Shown here: positions 14,821-22,747 of the stretch, one piece after another | Layout: each line of letters opens with the position of its first letter | How positions within the stretch are numbered: the stretch's first letter is position 1 | From: Acidobacteriota bacterium | Lineage (GTDB): Bacteria; Acidobacteriota; Vicinamibacteria; Vicinamibacterales; UBA2999 | Direction of reading: 5' to 3' | Assembly: GCA_030650395.1 (NCBI GenBank) | Contig: JAUSDY010000012.1 | Span: 1-57,354 of the forward strand | Length of the DNA stretch: 57,354 nt | Translations under genes and position numbers: made by a program | Notes under the pieces: generated by a model | Database searches by the model: none | Seen by the model: only the letters and a program-made list of their open reading frames with translations | Told to the model about the DNA's origin: nothing

Positions 14821-15075
14821 TTAGCCTCCGGCGTCGGCAGACAGAATCAGCACGCAGTCGTCGTCGCCGAGTGGCGTCCCCGGGTCGCTGATGAACCGAT
14901 CGCCATTCAGGCTCGCGACCAGGGATGGGTGCAGCCGATCGACGGCGATCAGCTCGGCAAGGGCGGGCATCTGCGCCGCCAGCGTCCCGAGCAGCCGTCC
15001 CAGGGTGTCCGCTTGAACGTCCAACTCGGCGACGCCCGCGCGCTCGCGGGGAACGCCGAGAAACTCAACATGCAT
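14821..15075 (-). CDS. moaD: MoaD/ThiS-family sulfur carrier
   Basis: An 84-residue beta-grasp protein, MHVEFLGVPRERAGVAELDV, ending LILSADAGG. The terminal Gly-Gly is the site that is adenylated and thiocarboxylated to deliver sulfur to precursor Z in molybdopterin synthesis. It is the first gene of a two-gene unit with the AOR. MoaD-like partners next to AOR genes are a known arrangement and suggest a dedicated pterin supply. A longer ORF to 15159 would overlap the divergent gene and adds an unrelated Trp-rich stretch, so I take ATG 15075. Confidence 0.88.
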   Translation of the reverse strand: MHVEFLGVPRERAGVAELDVQADTLGRLLGTLAAQMPALAELIAVDRLHPSLVASLNGDRFISDPGTPLGDDDCVLILSADAGG

Positions 15076-15101
15076 AAGGATCGATCCCTCAGGATGGTAG
15101 C

Positions 15102-16856
15102 ATGGCCATCGATCGTACCAAGCCCATGAGCGATCCCACCATTCCGTCCACGACGGCATCAGCCTCGAGCAAGACGCCTCGGAAGAACCGCGGCCGGGTG
15201 CGCTCCACGCCGAAAGGGCGGCGCGTCGAGCCGGCGGCGCGCGAGGAAGTGCTGACCCTGCTCGGCGACGCGCCGCGTCGGCGTGATCTGCTCATCGAAC
15301 ACCTGCACAAGATTCAGGATCGGTACGGCTGCCTGCACGCGCGGCATCTGGTCGCCCTCGCGGCCGAGCTGAAGATGGCGATGGCGGAGGTCTACGAAGT
15401 GGCGACGTTCTACCACCACTTCGACGTGGTGAAGGAGGGCGAGACGCCGCCGCCCGCGCTCACGGTTCGCGTCTGCGATTCGATCGCCTGCGAGCTCGCG
15501 GGCTCACGCGAGCTGCTCGCCACGCTGCAGAGTCGGCTCGGCGCGGGCGTGCGCGTGAAGCCCGCTCCGTGTGTGGGCCGTTGCGAGACCGCGCCGGTCG
15601 TCGTCATCGGCCAGCATCCAATCCCTCACGCCACAGCCGAGCAGGTGTCCACCGCCGTTGACGCCGGTCACGTGACACACCCGCCGACCGGTCTCGTCAC
15701 TCCCGGTCACATTGATTACGCGGCGTACCGCGCGGCGGGTGGATACGCGCTCGCGGCCGCGTGCGTGGCGGGAAGCAAGACACCCGCGGACGTCGTGGCC
15801 GTGATGGAAGACTCCGGCCTGCGCGGCCTCGGCGGCGCCGGCTTTCCTGCCGGCCGTAAATGGAAGCTGGTGTCGGCCGAACCCGCTCCCCGCCTGATGG
15901 CGATCAACATCGACGAGGGCGAGCCCGGAACGTTCAAGGACCGCTACTACCTCGAGCGCGATCCGCATCGCTTTCTCGAAGGCGCCCTCATCGCGGCGTG
16001 GGCGGTCGGCATCGACGCGATCTACATCTACCTTCGCGACGAGTATCACGGCTGCCGGGCGATCCTGGAGCGCGAGATCGCGGCGCTGCAGGCGAATCCG
16101 CCGTACGCGATTCCGGCCATCCATCTTCGACGCGGAGCCGGCGCCTACATCTGCGGCGAAGAGTCGGCCATGATCGAATCCATCGAGGGCAAGCGCGGAG
16201 AACCGCGCCTCCGCCCGCCATACGTGGCGCAGGTCGGCCTGTTCGGCCGTCCCACGCTCGAGCACAACATGGAGACGCTGCACTGGGTGCGCGACATTCT
16301 CGAGAAGGGCCCGGCATGGTTCGCTGGCCACGGCCGCCGCGGCCGCAAGGGACTACGCTCGTTCTCGGTCAGCGGCCGCGTCAAGACGCCGGGCGTGCAC
16401 CTGGCTCCGGCGGGCATCACGCTGCGTGAGCTCGTCGACGAATACTGCGGCGGCATGCTCGACGAGCACGAGCTCTACGGCTATCTTCCCGGCGGCGCGT
16501 CAGGTGGGATTCTGCCCGCCTCGAAGGCCGACGTGCCGCTCGACTTCGACACCTTGAACGAGTACGGCTGCTTCATCGGATCGGCGGCGATCGTGGTGCT
16601 GTCGAACCACGACTCCGCGGCAGGCGCGGCGCGCAACCTGATGAAGTTTTTCTCCGAAGAGTCGTGCGGCCAGTGCACACCGTGCCGGGTCGGCACCGTC
16701 AAGGCGCTCAAGCTGATGGAGACGAAGCAGTGGGACGCCCCGCTCTTGCAGGAGCTCTCGCAAGCGATGATGGACGCGTCAATCTGCGGTCTGGGGCAGG
16801 CCGCACCCAATCCCGTGCTCACCGTCTTGAAATACTTTCCTGCGGAAGTTGAGTAA
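15102..16856 (+). CDS. NAD-dependent formate dehydrogenase, NuoE-NuoF fusion subunit
   Basis: A 584-residue diaphorase subunit. Residues ~45-190 are NuoE/FdsG-like, with a thioredoxin-fold [2Fe-2S] site (VCDSIAC ... PCVGRCE). Residues ~200-584 are NuoF/FdsB-like, with the FMN loop LRGLGGAGFPAGRKWKL, the NAD-side block YICGEESAMIESIEGKRG, and the [4Fe-4S] motif SCGQCTPCRVG plus ICGLG. In FDHs of the Cupriavidus/Rhodobacter type these are two proteins; here they are one chain. The next gene starts at the base after its stop codon. ATG 15102 leaves 26 bp to the divergent moaD; ATG 15126 (MSDPT) is an alternative. It should pass electrons between NAD(H) and the catalytic subunit. Confidence 0.93.
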   Translation: MAIDRTKPMSDPTIPSTTASASSKTPRKNRGRVRSTPKGRRVEPAAREEVLTLLGDAPRRRDLLIEHLHKIQDRYGCLHARHLVALAAELKMAMAEVYEVATFYHHFDVVKEGETPPPALTVRVCDSIACELAGSRELLATLQSRLGAGVRVKPAPCVGRCETAPVVVIGQHPIPHATAEQVSTAVDAGHVTHPPTGLVTPGHIDYAAYRAAGGYALAAACVAGSKTPADVVAVMEDSGLRGLGGAGFPAGRKWKLVSAEPAPRLMAINIDEGEPGTFKDRYYLERDPHRFLEGALIAAWAVGIDAIYIYLRDEYHGCRAILEREIAALQANPPYAIPAIHLRRGAGAYICGEESAMIESIEGKRGEPRLRPPYVAQVGLFGRPTLEHNMETLHWVRDILEKGPAWFAGHGRRGRKGLRSFSVSGRVKTPGVHLAPAGITLRELVDEYCGGMLDEHELYGYLPGGASGGILPASKADVPLDFDTLNEYGCFIGSAAIVVLSNHDSAAGAARNLMKFFSEESCGQCTPCRVGTVKALKLMETKQWDAPLLQELSQAMMDASICGLGQAAPNPVLTVLKYFPAEVE

Positions 16857-19667
16857 ATGCACCAACAACTGACGGCCGTCGCGACGATCCCGGTCTCGTT
16901 CACGCTGAACGGCAAAACCGTGGTCGTCCCCTCGGACCAGACCATCCTCGAAGCCGCGGAGCGGCACGGCGTCGAGATTCCGCGCCTGTGCCACATGGAC
17001 GGCATGCGGCCGGATGGCAACTGCCGCACCTGCATGGTGGAGATCAAAGGCGAGCGCGTGCTCGCGCCATCCTGCTGCCGCTATCCCAAGGACGGGATGG
17101 AGGTCACCACCAACAGCCCGCGAGCGGTCACCAGCCAGAAGATGTCGATCGAGCTGCTGCTGTCGGACGTGCCCGAGCGGTCGTACACGCTCAACTCCGA
17201 GCTCGACCTCTGGGCCAGGAAGCTGGCCGTCGGCAAGCCGCGCTTCGCGCCGCGCCATCAGCCGGTTGAAGACCTCTCGCATCCGGCGATGTCGGTGCAC
17301 CTTGACGCCTGCATCCAGTGCAATCGCTGCGTGCGCGCCTGCCGCGAAGAGCAGGTCAACGACGTCATCGGCTACGCCTTCCGCGCCGGGGAATCGAAGA
17401 TCGTCTTCGACTTCGACGATCCGATGGGCGACTCGACGTGCGTGGCCTGCGGTGAGTGTGTCCAGGCGTGCCCGACCGGCGCGCTGATGCCCGCCCGCGA
17501 CGCCGCCAAGATCGTTGCTGATAAGCAGGTCGATTCGGTGTGTCCGTACTGCGGCGTCGGCTGCCAGCTCACCTATCACGTCAAAGACAACACCATCCTT
17601 CACGTGCAGGGGAAGGACGGTCCGGCGAACGCGAGCCGGCTCTGTGTGAAAGGGCGCTACGGCTTCGACTACGTTCAGCACCGGCATCGTCTCACCACGC
17701 CGCTGATCCGCAAACCGGGCGTCCCGAAGCACAAGGACTTCGTCGTCGATCCCGAAAACTGGCAGGACGTGTTCCGCGAGGCCACGTGGGAGGAAGCGCT
17801 CGACGTCGCCGCCAGAGGACTACGCGAGACGCGCGACACCTACGGCAAGCGGTCGCTGGCCGGTTTCGGCTCTGCCAAGGGCACCAACGAAGAGGCGTAT
17901 CTCTTTCAGAAGCTGGTGCGCACCGGCTTCGGATCCAACAACGTCGACCACTGCACGCGCCTGTGCCATGCATCGAGCGTCGCCGCGCTGATGGAAGGCA
18001 TCAATTCCGGCGCCGTGTCGAACCAGGTCCGCGACGTCGCCAATGCGGAAGTGATCTTCGTGATTGGCGCCAACCCCACCGTGAATCATCCGGTGGCCGC
18101 GACCTGGATGAAGAACGCCACCAAGTCGGGAACGAAGCTGATTCTCGCCGACCCGCGCCGCAGCGATCTGGCCCGGCACGCCACGCACTACCTCCAGTTC
18201 AATGCCGACACCGATGTGGCGCTGCTCAACGCGATGCTGCACGTCATCGTCGAGGAGGGTCTCGTCGACGAGGCCTTCATTCGCGATCGCACCTCCGGTT
18301 ACGAAGCGCTCGCGGAGAACGTGAAGACGTTCTCGCCGGAGCGGATGGCGCCGATCTGCGGCGTCGAGGCGCAGACGATCCGCGACGTCGCCCGGTTGTA
18401 TGCGACCTCGAAGGCATCGATGATCCTCTGGGGCATGGGCATCTCCCAGCACATTCACGGCACCGACAACGCCCGCTGCCTGATCGCCCTGGCGCTCTCG
18501 ACCGGCCAGATCGGCAAACCCGGGTCGGGGCTGCATCCGCTGCGCGGGCAGAACAACGTGCAGGGCGCGTCAGACTCGGGACTGATCCCGATGTTCTATC
18601 CCGACTATCAACGTGTCGGGACACGCGAGGCGCGGCAGCGGTTCGAGACCTTGTGGCACACCACACTCGATCCGGATCCCGGGCTCACCGTCGTCGAGAT
18701 CATGAACGCCGCGAAGAAGCACGAGATCCGCGGCATGTACGTCATGGGCGAGAATCCGGCGATGTCTGATCCGGACGTCGATCACGCCCGTGAAGCGCTC
18801 GCCGCGCTCGATCACCTGGTCGTACAGGACATCTTCCTCACGGAGACGGCGTACCTGGCCGATGTCGTTCTGGCCGCCACCGCGTGGCCCGAGAAGATCG
18901 GCACCGTGACCAACACCGATCGCATGGTGCAGCTCGGACGAAAGGCGATCGACGCGCCAGGTGACGCTCGGGCGGACTTCTGGATTCTCAACGAGCTCGC
19001 ACGCCGCGTCGGCGTGGATTGGTACTACGACCATCCGCGAGACGTCTTCAACGAGATGCGCCTGTGTATGGATTCGATCGCGGGCATCACGTGGGAACGT
19101 CTCGAGCGCGAGTCGTCTGTCACGTATCCGTGTGTGAAGGAGGGCGATCCAGGGGATCCGGTGGTGTTCCTCAAGGACTTCCCGACGAAGTCAGGACGCG
19201 CCAAATTCGTGCCGGCCGACCTGATCTCCGCCGCGGAGCGGCCGGACGCCGAGTACCCCATGGTGCTCATCACCGGGCGCCAACTGGAACACTGGCACAC
19301 CGGGTCGATGACGCGCCGGGCGTCGAACCTCGACTACATTGAGCCGGAACCGGTGGCCTCGTTGCATCCGCTCGACCTCGAAGGGCTGACGATCGCGCCG
19401 GGCGGAATCCTCACGATCGAATCGCGGCGGGGCCGGATCTCACTCTACGCGCGCGCCGACGACGGCACGCCGCGAGGCACGGTGTTCGTACCGTTCTGTT
19501 TTTACGAGGCCGCGGCCAACATGCTGACGAACCCGGCGCTCGATCCGTTCGGAAAGATTCCCGAGTTCAAGTATTGCGCGGTGAAGGTGACCAAGGGCGG
19601 CCCGACGCCGACGCGGATGAGCTTTGGCGGCGGAGTGCTGCTGCCCGGACAGCGAGACACAGCTTGA
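16857..19667 (+). CDS. fdhA: Formate dehydrogenase catalytic (alpha) subunit
   Basis: A 936-residue cytoplasmic molybdo- or tungsto-bis-MGD enzyme oxidising formate or reducing CO2. Domains in order: N-terminal [2Fe-2S] (RLCHMDGM ... GNCRTCMVE ... SCC, residues ~45-82), a bacterial ferredoxin pair (CIQCNRCVRAC and CVACGECVQACPTG), the MopB [4Fe-4S] site CPYCGVGC, and the catalytic core. The metal ligand is Cys ~370 followed by His 371 in NNVDHCTRLCHASS, the Sec-Arg-x-Cys-His region equivalent, so no selenocysteine is needed. The C-terminal MGD domain has ITGRQLEHWHTGSMTRR. No signal peptide is present, so it is cytosolic. With the fusion subunit it forms an FdsGBA-like complex. FdhD, usually needed for sulfuration, is not in the window. 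Confidence 0.95.
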   Translation: MHQQLTAVATIPVSFTLNGKTVVVPSDQTILEAAERHGVEIPRLCHMDGMRPDGNCRTCMVEIKGERVLAPSCCRYPKDGMEVTTNSPRAVTSQKMSIELLLSDVPERSYTLNSELDLWARKLAVGKPRFAPRHQPVEDLSHPAMSVHLDACIQCNRCVRACREEQVNDVIGYAFRAGESKIVFDFDDPMGDSTCVACGECVQACPTGALMPARDAAKIVADKQVDSVCPYCGVGCQLTYHVKDNTILHVQGKDGPANASRLCVKGRYGFDYVQHRHRLTTPLIRKPGVPKHKDFVVDPENWQDVFREATWEEALDVAARGLRETRDTYGKRSLAGFGSAKGTNEEAYLFQKLVRTGFGSNNVDHCTRLCHASSVAALMEGINSGAVSNQVRDVANAEVIFVIGANPTVNHPVAATWMKNATKSGTKLILADPRRSDLARHATHYLQFNADTDVALLNAMLHVIVEEGLVDEAFIRDRTSGYEALAENVKTFSPERMAPICGVEAQTIRDVARLYATSKASMILWGMGISQHIHGTDNARCLIALALSTGQIGKPGSGLHPLRGQNNVQGASDSGLIPMFYPDYQRVGTREARQRFETLWHTTLDPDPGLTVVEIMNAAKKHEIRGMYVMGENPAMSDPDVDHAREALAALDHLVVQDIFLTETAYLADVVLAATAWPEKIGTVTNTDRMVQLGRKAIDAPGDARADFWILNELARRVGVDWYYDHPRDVFNEMRLCMDSIAGITWERLERESSVTYPCVKEGDPGDPVVFLKDFPTKSGRAKFVPADLISAAERPDAEYPMVLITGRQLEHWHTGSMTRRASNLDYIEPEPVASLHPLDLEGLTIAPGGILTIESRRGRISLYARADDGTPRGTVFVPFCFYEAAANMLTNPALDPFGKIPEFKYCAVKVTKGGPTPTRMSFGGGVLLPGQRDTA

Positions 19668-19695
19668 AAGTGAGAAGTCTTTTCCCTTCTCACTT
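19668..19695. terminator. Hairpin after the formate dehydrogenase operon
   Basis: AAGTGAGAAG (19668-19677) pairs perfectly with CTTCTCACTT (19686-19695) across a T/C-rich loop and begins at the fdhA stop. A third CTTCTCACTT-like word follows. It also covers the stop codon of the convergent gene at 19690, so it may stop transcription both ways. Confidence 0.7.
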
Positions 19696-19938
19696 CTCAC
19701 TTCCCCACCGATCGGTGGGGATCGAGAGCAGCAGGTAGCGCTTCCGGAGCTCGACTACGCGCGCGGGCAGCTCGCGGGTCGTGAATTCGCCCGCGCGGCA
19801 GCGGTCGCGCAGCCGCCGGATCTCGAAGCGATAGAGATCGTTGATCTGTTCGCGCAGCCGCGCCGGCGAAGTGCCAGGCTTCGGCGCCAACCCGTGCCTC
19901 GCCAATTCGTCGAGGACTTCGGGCTTCAGTTTCGGCAT
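19690..19938 (-). CDS. Small conserved-looking protein, unknown function
   Basis: An 82-residue basic protein: MPKLKPEVLDELARHGLAPKPGTSPARLREQINDLYRFEIRRLRDRCRAGEF..., ending VVELRKRYLLLSIPTDRW. It is alpha-helical by inspection, has no signal and no cysteine pair. It overlaps the upstream secreted protein by 13 nt, which suggests translational coupling. I do not recognise a named family. Confidence 0.65.
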   Translation of the reverse strand: MPKLKPEVLDELARHGLAPKPGTSPARLREQINDLYRFEIRRLRDRCRAGEFTTRELPARVVELRKRYLLLSIPTDRWGSEK

Positions 19939-20546
19939 CGCAGCAGGTAGACAGCGATTTCAGTTTTTTCCAACTCGCTGGCATCCGCTGTGGAAATCGC
20001 CTTGTAAGCCGCGCACGCCGCCGCGATGTCGTCGAGGCGCGCGCTGGCGCGCGCCAGGCCCAGCCAGGCACGGGGGCTGGCCGTGGTCTTGGTGGCCCGC
20101 TGGTAAGCATCGCGGGATTCGGAAAAGCGGTCGACCTCGAACCACAACTCGCCTTCGAGCTCGTCGATGGGCAGCGGCCACCGTGCCGGCGCGCCGGTCA
20201 ACGCCATCTGGACGGACAGGGCCCGCGCGTGTTCGAGAAACACCTTCATCTCTTCGCGCTCTTCCTGTGCGGCGGAGATCGCGGCGCGGATCGCCGCATC
20301 GGCATACCGCGCCGAGACGTTGACGATGAGCGTATCGAGCCGCTCGAGCGATCGATTCACCGGCCCGAGGCGATCGCGCGGGGCGCCGATCGGCGCGAGC
20401 GCCCGCGCCGCGAGCCACCCGTCGTTCGCGACTCGCTCGATCTCGCCTTCAGTGTCTTGCGATGAGAGCGACACGCTGAGCACGAGCACAAGCGCGACTC
20501 GAATCGTCCAACCGATCGCAGAACTCAAGAAGCGAGAGAATCTCAT
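19926..20546 (-). CDS. Secreted helical repeat (TPR-like) protein
   Basis: A 206-residue protein with an uncleaved or cleaved signal (IGWTIRVALVLVLSVSLSS). The middle is helical, and the end reads DRFSESRDAYQRATKTTASPRAWLGLARASARLDDIAAACAAYKAI, which looks like one or two degenerate TPR units. A TATGAT box 6 nt before ATG 20546 suggests a leaderless message. The gene at 19690 follows with a 13-nt overlap. Function unknown. Confidence 0.72.
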   Translation of the reverse strand: MRFSRFLSSAIGWTIRVALVLVLSVSLSSQDTEGEIERVANDGWLAARALAPIGAPRDRLGPVNRSLERLDTLIVNVSARYADAAIRAAISAAQEEREEMKVFLEHARALSVQMALTGAPARWPLPIDELEGELWFEVDRFSESRDAYQRATKTTASPRAWLGLARASARLDDIAAACAAYKAISTADASELEKTEIAVYLLRCRN

Positions 20547-20552
20547 TCGGCC

Positions 20553-20558
20553 ATCATA
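20553..20558 (-). promoter_or_regulatory. -10 box, TATGAT, 6 nt from start codon
   Basis: On the minus strand TATGAT, then GGCCGA, then the ATG at 20546. The spacing matches the other leaderless-type starts in the window. Confidence 0.45.
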
Positions 20559-20566
20559 AACCCGGT

Positions 20567-20596
20567 GTAGAGGCGGGTCTTAAGACCCGCCTCTAC
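20567..20596. terminator. Perfect 30-bp palindrome
   Basis: GTAGAGGCGGGTCTT is followed directly by its exact reverse complement, giving a 15-bp arm with no spacer. It lies between the amidohydrolase stop (20614) and the -10 box of the next gene. In RNA it would fold with a tiny AU-rich apex. A terminator or a dispersed palindrome are both possible. Confidence 0.6.
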
Positions 20597-20613
20597 GACA
20601 GACGGTTGGAGGA

Positions 20614-21969
20614 TTACCGGTATTGCGCGACGAGCGATGCCCGATCGATCGTGGCGCCGTTGATGACGAGCCGGGAGATTCGCCGGGTGTTGGTGATGTC
20701 GTCGAGCGGGTTGGCGTCAAGCACGAGAAAATCGGCGCGCTTGCCAGGCTGCAGCGCACCCGCATCGGCGAGATGGAGAAACTCAGCCGCACGGCTGGTC
20801 GCCGCGACGATGCCTTGCGCAGGCGTCAGGCCTGCGTCGACCATCGCCTGCAGCTCCAGTTGTTCGGCGAAGCCGAAGAAATGATCTTCGAGGCCGGTGT
20901 CGGCGCCCAGCACCACCTTTGCGCCAGCCTTGCTCAACCTGGCGAGGCTGCGCTGCAAGATCCCATACCGCTGCCGCGCGCCCTCAACCGATTTCGGATC
21001 TCGCTTGGCGTAATACGCCTGCATGCGTGCGACGACGGCCGCCGGAACCGATGCCGTCAATAACGTCATCATCGGATCGCCCGCAGTCAACCAGGGCGGA
21101 AGACTCGGGTAGGTTGGCCGCAGCGGCGTCGTGAGGTTGCCCATCACGTAGACGTTCTTCTTCACAATAGCCGCCACCAGCGCATCGTCCATTTCCTTGT
21201 CGCGCACCAGGTGCGCGAAGGCGTCGACGCCGGCGGCGACGAGATCGACCGCGTCGTCGTGATAGAAGACGTGGGCGCTGACGCGCAGACCGCGCTGGTG
21301 CGCCTCGTCGATCACCGCTCGATAGAGCGCCGGCGGCAGTTTCGGCGCGCGGCCGTTCCGATCGTCGACCCAGATCTTGACGATGTCGACCTGTCGGGCG
21401 GCCAGCTCCTCGACGCTGCGCCTGGCTTCCGGTTCGGTGGTGATTTCGTAGGCGATGCCCGCGTAGGTCGCGCCGCCGGGTCCGGCATTGGGCGCGCCGA
21501 TCCCTCGTCCCGCAACGAGCAACCGCGCGCCACCGAGGCGGCCGGCCTGCTGGTCGGCTCTGACTTGATAGAGAACGTCGCCTGCTTCGATGCCGTGAGA
21601 CAGCACTGCCGCCACGCCAAAGAACAGCGCGCGATTCAAGTCTTCGATCACGGTGTCGCGCGTGAAGTTGGCGGCGACGTAGCTCAACCCGCGTTGAAAG
21701 CCCGGGTGGACGTGCGTGCCGATCAAGGCGGGCATGATCGTCTTGCCGGTGAGATCCACACGGGCCGCACCGGCAGGCGCGGTGACCGACCCGGCGCTGC
21801 CGACGCGGGCGATGCGCCCGCCCTCGACCAACAGCGCGGAACGCTCGATGGCCGGGCTACCGTCGCCTGGAATCAGACGAGCGTTCTGATAGAGGACTGC
21901 GCCGGATGGCGCAGGTTGAGCCGCCAGCGTGGCGGCGAGGAGACCAGCAATCGCGAGCGAGCGCGCCAT
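20614..21969 (-). CDS. Secreted metal-dependent amidohydrolase
   Basis: A 451-residue imidazolonepropionase/prolidase-like member of the amidohydrolase superfamily, with a signal peptide (MARSLAIAGLLAATLAAQ). The N-terminal beta-sandwich half is ALLVEGGRIARVG. Metal ligands: His pair in IGTHVHPG, Lys in VDIVKIWVDD, His in RVSAHVFYHDD, His in FAHLVRD, and Asp in VVLGADTGLED. The C-terminal sandwich returns as LQPGKRADFLVLDANPLDDI. The substrate is not predictable. A TACAAT box 6 nt before the ATG suggests a leaderless start. Confidence 0.92.
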   Translation of the reverse strand: MARSLAIAGLLAATLAAQPAPSGAVLYQNARLIPGDGSPAIERSALLVEGGRIARVGSAGSVTAPAGAARVDLTGKTIMPALIGTHVHPGFQRGLSYVAANFTRDTVIEDLNRALFFGVAAVLSHGIEAGDVLYQVRADQQAGRLGGARLLVAGRGIGAPNAGPGGATYAGIAYEITTEPEARRSVEELAARQVDIVKIWVDDRNGRAPKLPPALYRAVIDEAHQRGLRVSAHVFYHDDAVDLVAAGVDAFAHLVRDKEMDDALVAAIVKKNVYVMGNLTTPLRPTYPSLPPWLTAGDPMMTLLTASVPAAVVARMQAYYAKRDPKSVEGARQRYGILQRSLARLSKAGAKVVLGADTGLEDHFFGFAEQLELQAMVDAGLTPAQGIVAATSRAAEFLHLADAGALQPGKRADFLVLDANPLDDITNTRRISRLVINGATIDRASLVAQYR

Positions 21970-21975
21970 CGGCGG

Positions 21976-21981
21976 ATTGTA
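21976..21981 (-). promoter_or_regulatory. -10 box, TACAAT, 6 nt from start codon
   Basis: On the minus strand TACAAT, CCGCCG, then ATG 21969. There is no -35 consensus at the expected distance. Confidence 0.45.
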
Positions 21982-21988
21982 CTGCCAA

Positions 21989-22028
21989 CGACAAACCTAA
22001 AGGTTTGTCGCCACCAACATAAGGTTTG
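21989..22028. repeat. AAGGTTTGTCGCCAC repeat and palindrome
   Basis: CGACAAACCT-AA-AGGTTTGTCG (21989-22010) is a perfect 10-bp hairpin, and its right word AAGGTTTGTCGCCAC is repeated once at about 22012-22026. It lies between the pssA stop (22043) and the amidohydrolase promoter, where a pssA terminator would be expected. Confidence 0.6.
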
Positions 22029-22042
22029 TCGCCACAGGTGTT

Positions 22043-22672
22043 CTAGGGTTTGGGGATTCTCAGCGTGGCGCTGATCATCGCGCTGCCGCTCGCACCATAG
22101 ATCAACGTCAGCGGATGCAGGAGCGCGGGACCTATTTGATAGACGCCGAACCAGAGGTTGTCGTCGACGCGGCCGAGCCACTGCGCAACACCGAGTAACA
22201 ACACAATGACGATGCTGGTCGGAATCGGCGTGCCTTCAAAGTACTTCACCTTGCCGGTTGTCTGGTCGGCCAACTCCGCCGACGTGACGTTGAAGCGCGC
22301 GAGACGGCTGACGCCGCACACCACGAAGTAGGTCAGCACGACCATGTCCCACCCACCGCGAAGGCCGAGGGTGAAGCCGAGCACCGCCGGCGCGACGCCA
22401 AACGAAATGACGTCGGCCAACGAGTCGAGATCCGCGCCGAGCACCGACTGCCGTTTCTTGTTCAAGCGGGCGACGTAGCCGTCGAGGACGTCGCACACCA
22501 GCGCGGCCGGGAGGAGAAAGAACGCCGCCCAGAAGAACCGCCGGTTATCGGTCGCCAGGTAATCGAGGCAGAGAAAGATCGAGATGGTGCCGCACGACGC
22601 GTTGCCGATGGTCAGGACGTCGGCCCACGTGTACGACCGGATCATCGAGACATGGCGGCGACGTTCGGGCAT
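22043..22672 (-). CDS. pssA: CDP-diacylglycerol-serine O-phosphatidyltransferase
   Basis: A 209-residue integral membrane enzyme that makes phosphatidylserine, the precursor of phosphatidylethanolamine. The CDP-alcohol phosphotransferase motif is complete: CDVLDGYVARLNKKRQSVLG then ADLDSLADV, i.e. D-x2-DG-x2-AR-x8-G-x3-D-x3-D. About six to eight membrane helices follow the family pattern (AAFFLLPAALV, MVVLTYFVVCGV, SIVIVLLLGVAQWLG). ATG 22672 is used; MIRSYTWADVL at 22645 is an alternative start. It is a single gene divergent from the next one. The Psd decarboxylase partner is not here. Confidence 0.94.
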   Translation of the reverse strand: MPERRRHVSMIRSYTWADVLTIGNASCGTISIFLCLDYLATDNRRFFWAAFFLLPAALVCDVLDGYVARLNKKRQSVLGADLDSLADVISFGVAPAVLGFTLGLRGGWDMVVLTYFVVCGVSRLARFNVTSAELADQTTGKVKYFEGTPIPTSIVIVLLLGVAQWLGRVDDNLWFGVYQIGPALLHPLTLIYGASGSAMISATLRIPKP

Positions 22673-22735
22673 GCATTCAGCCTAGCAAAAAGTCCACCCC
22701 ATGGCCCGCCCGTTAACCTTTCCCCCCGGTTTCCG

Positions 22736-22741
22736 TATTTA
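22736..22741 (+). promoter_or_regulatory. -10-like TATTTA before the sigma-factor operon
   Basis: TATTTA, then GGGGGT, then ATG 22748. The G-run may instead act as a ribosome site, so the leaderless reading is weaker here. Confidence 0.35.
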
Positions 22742-22747
22742 GGGGGT

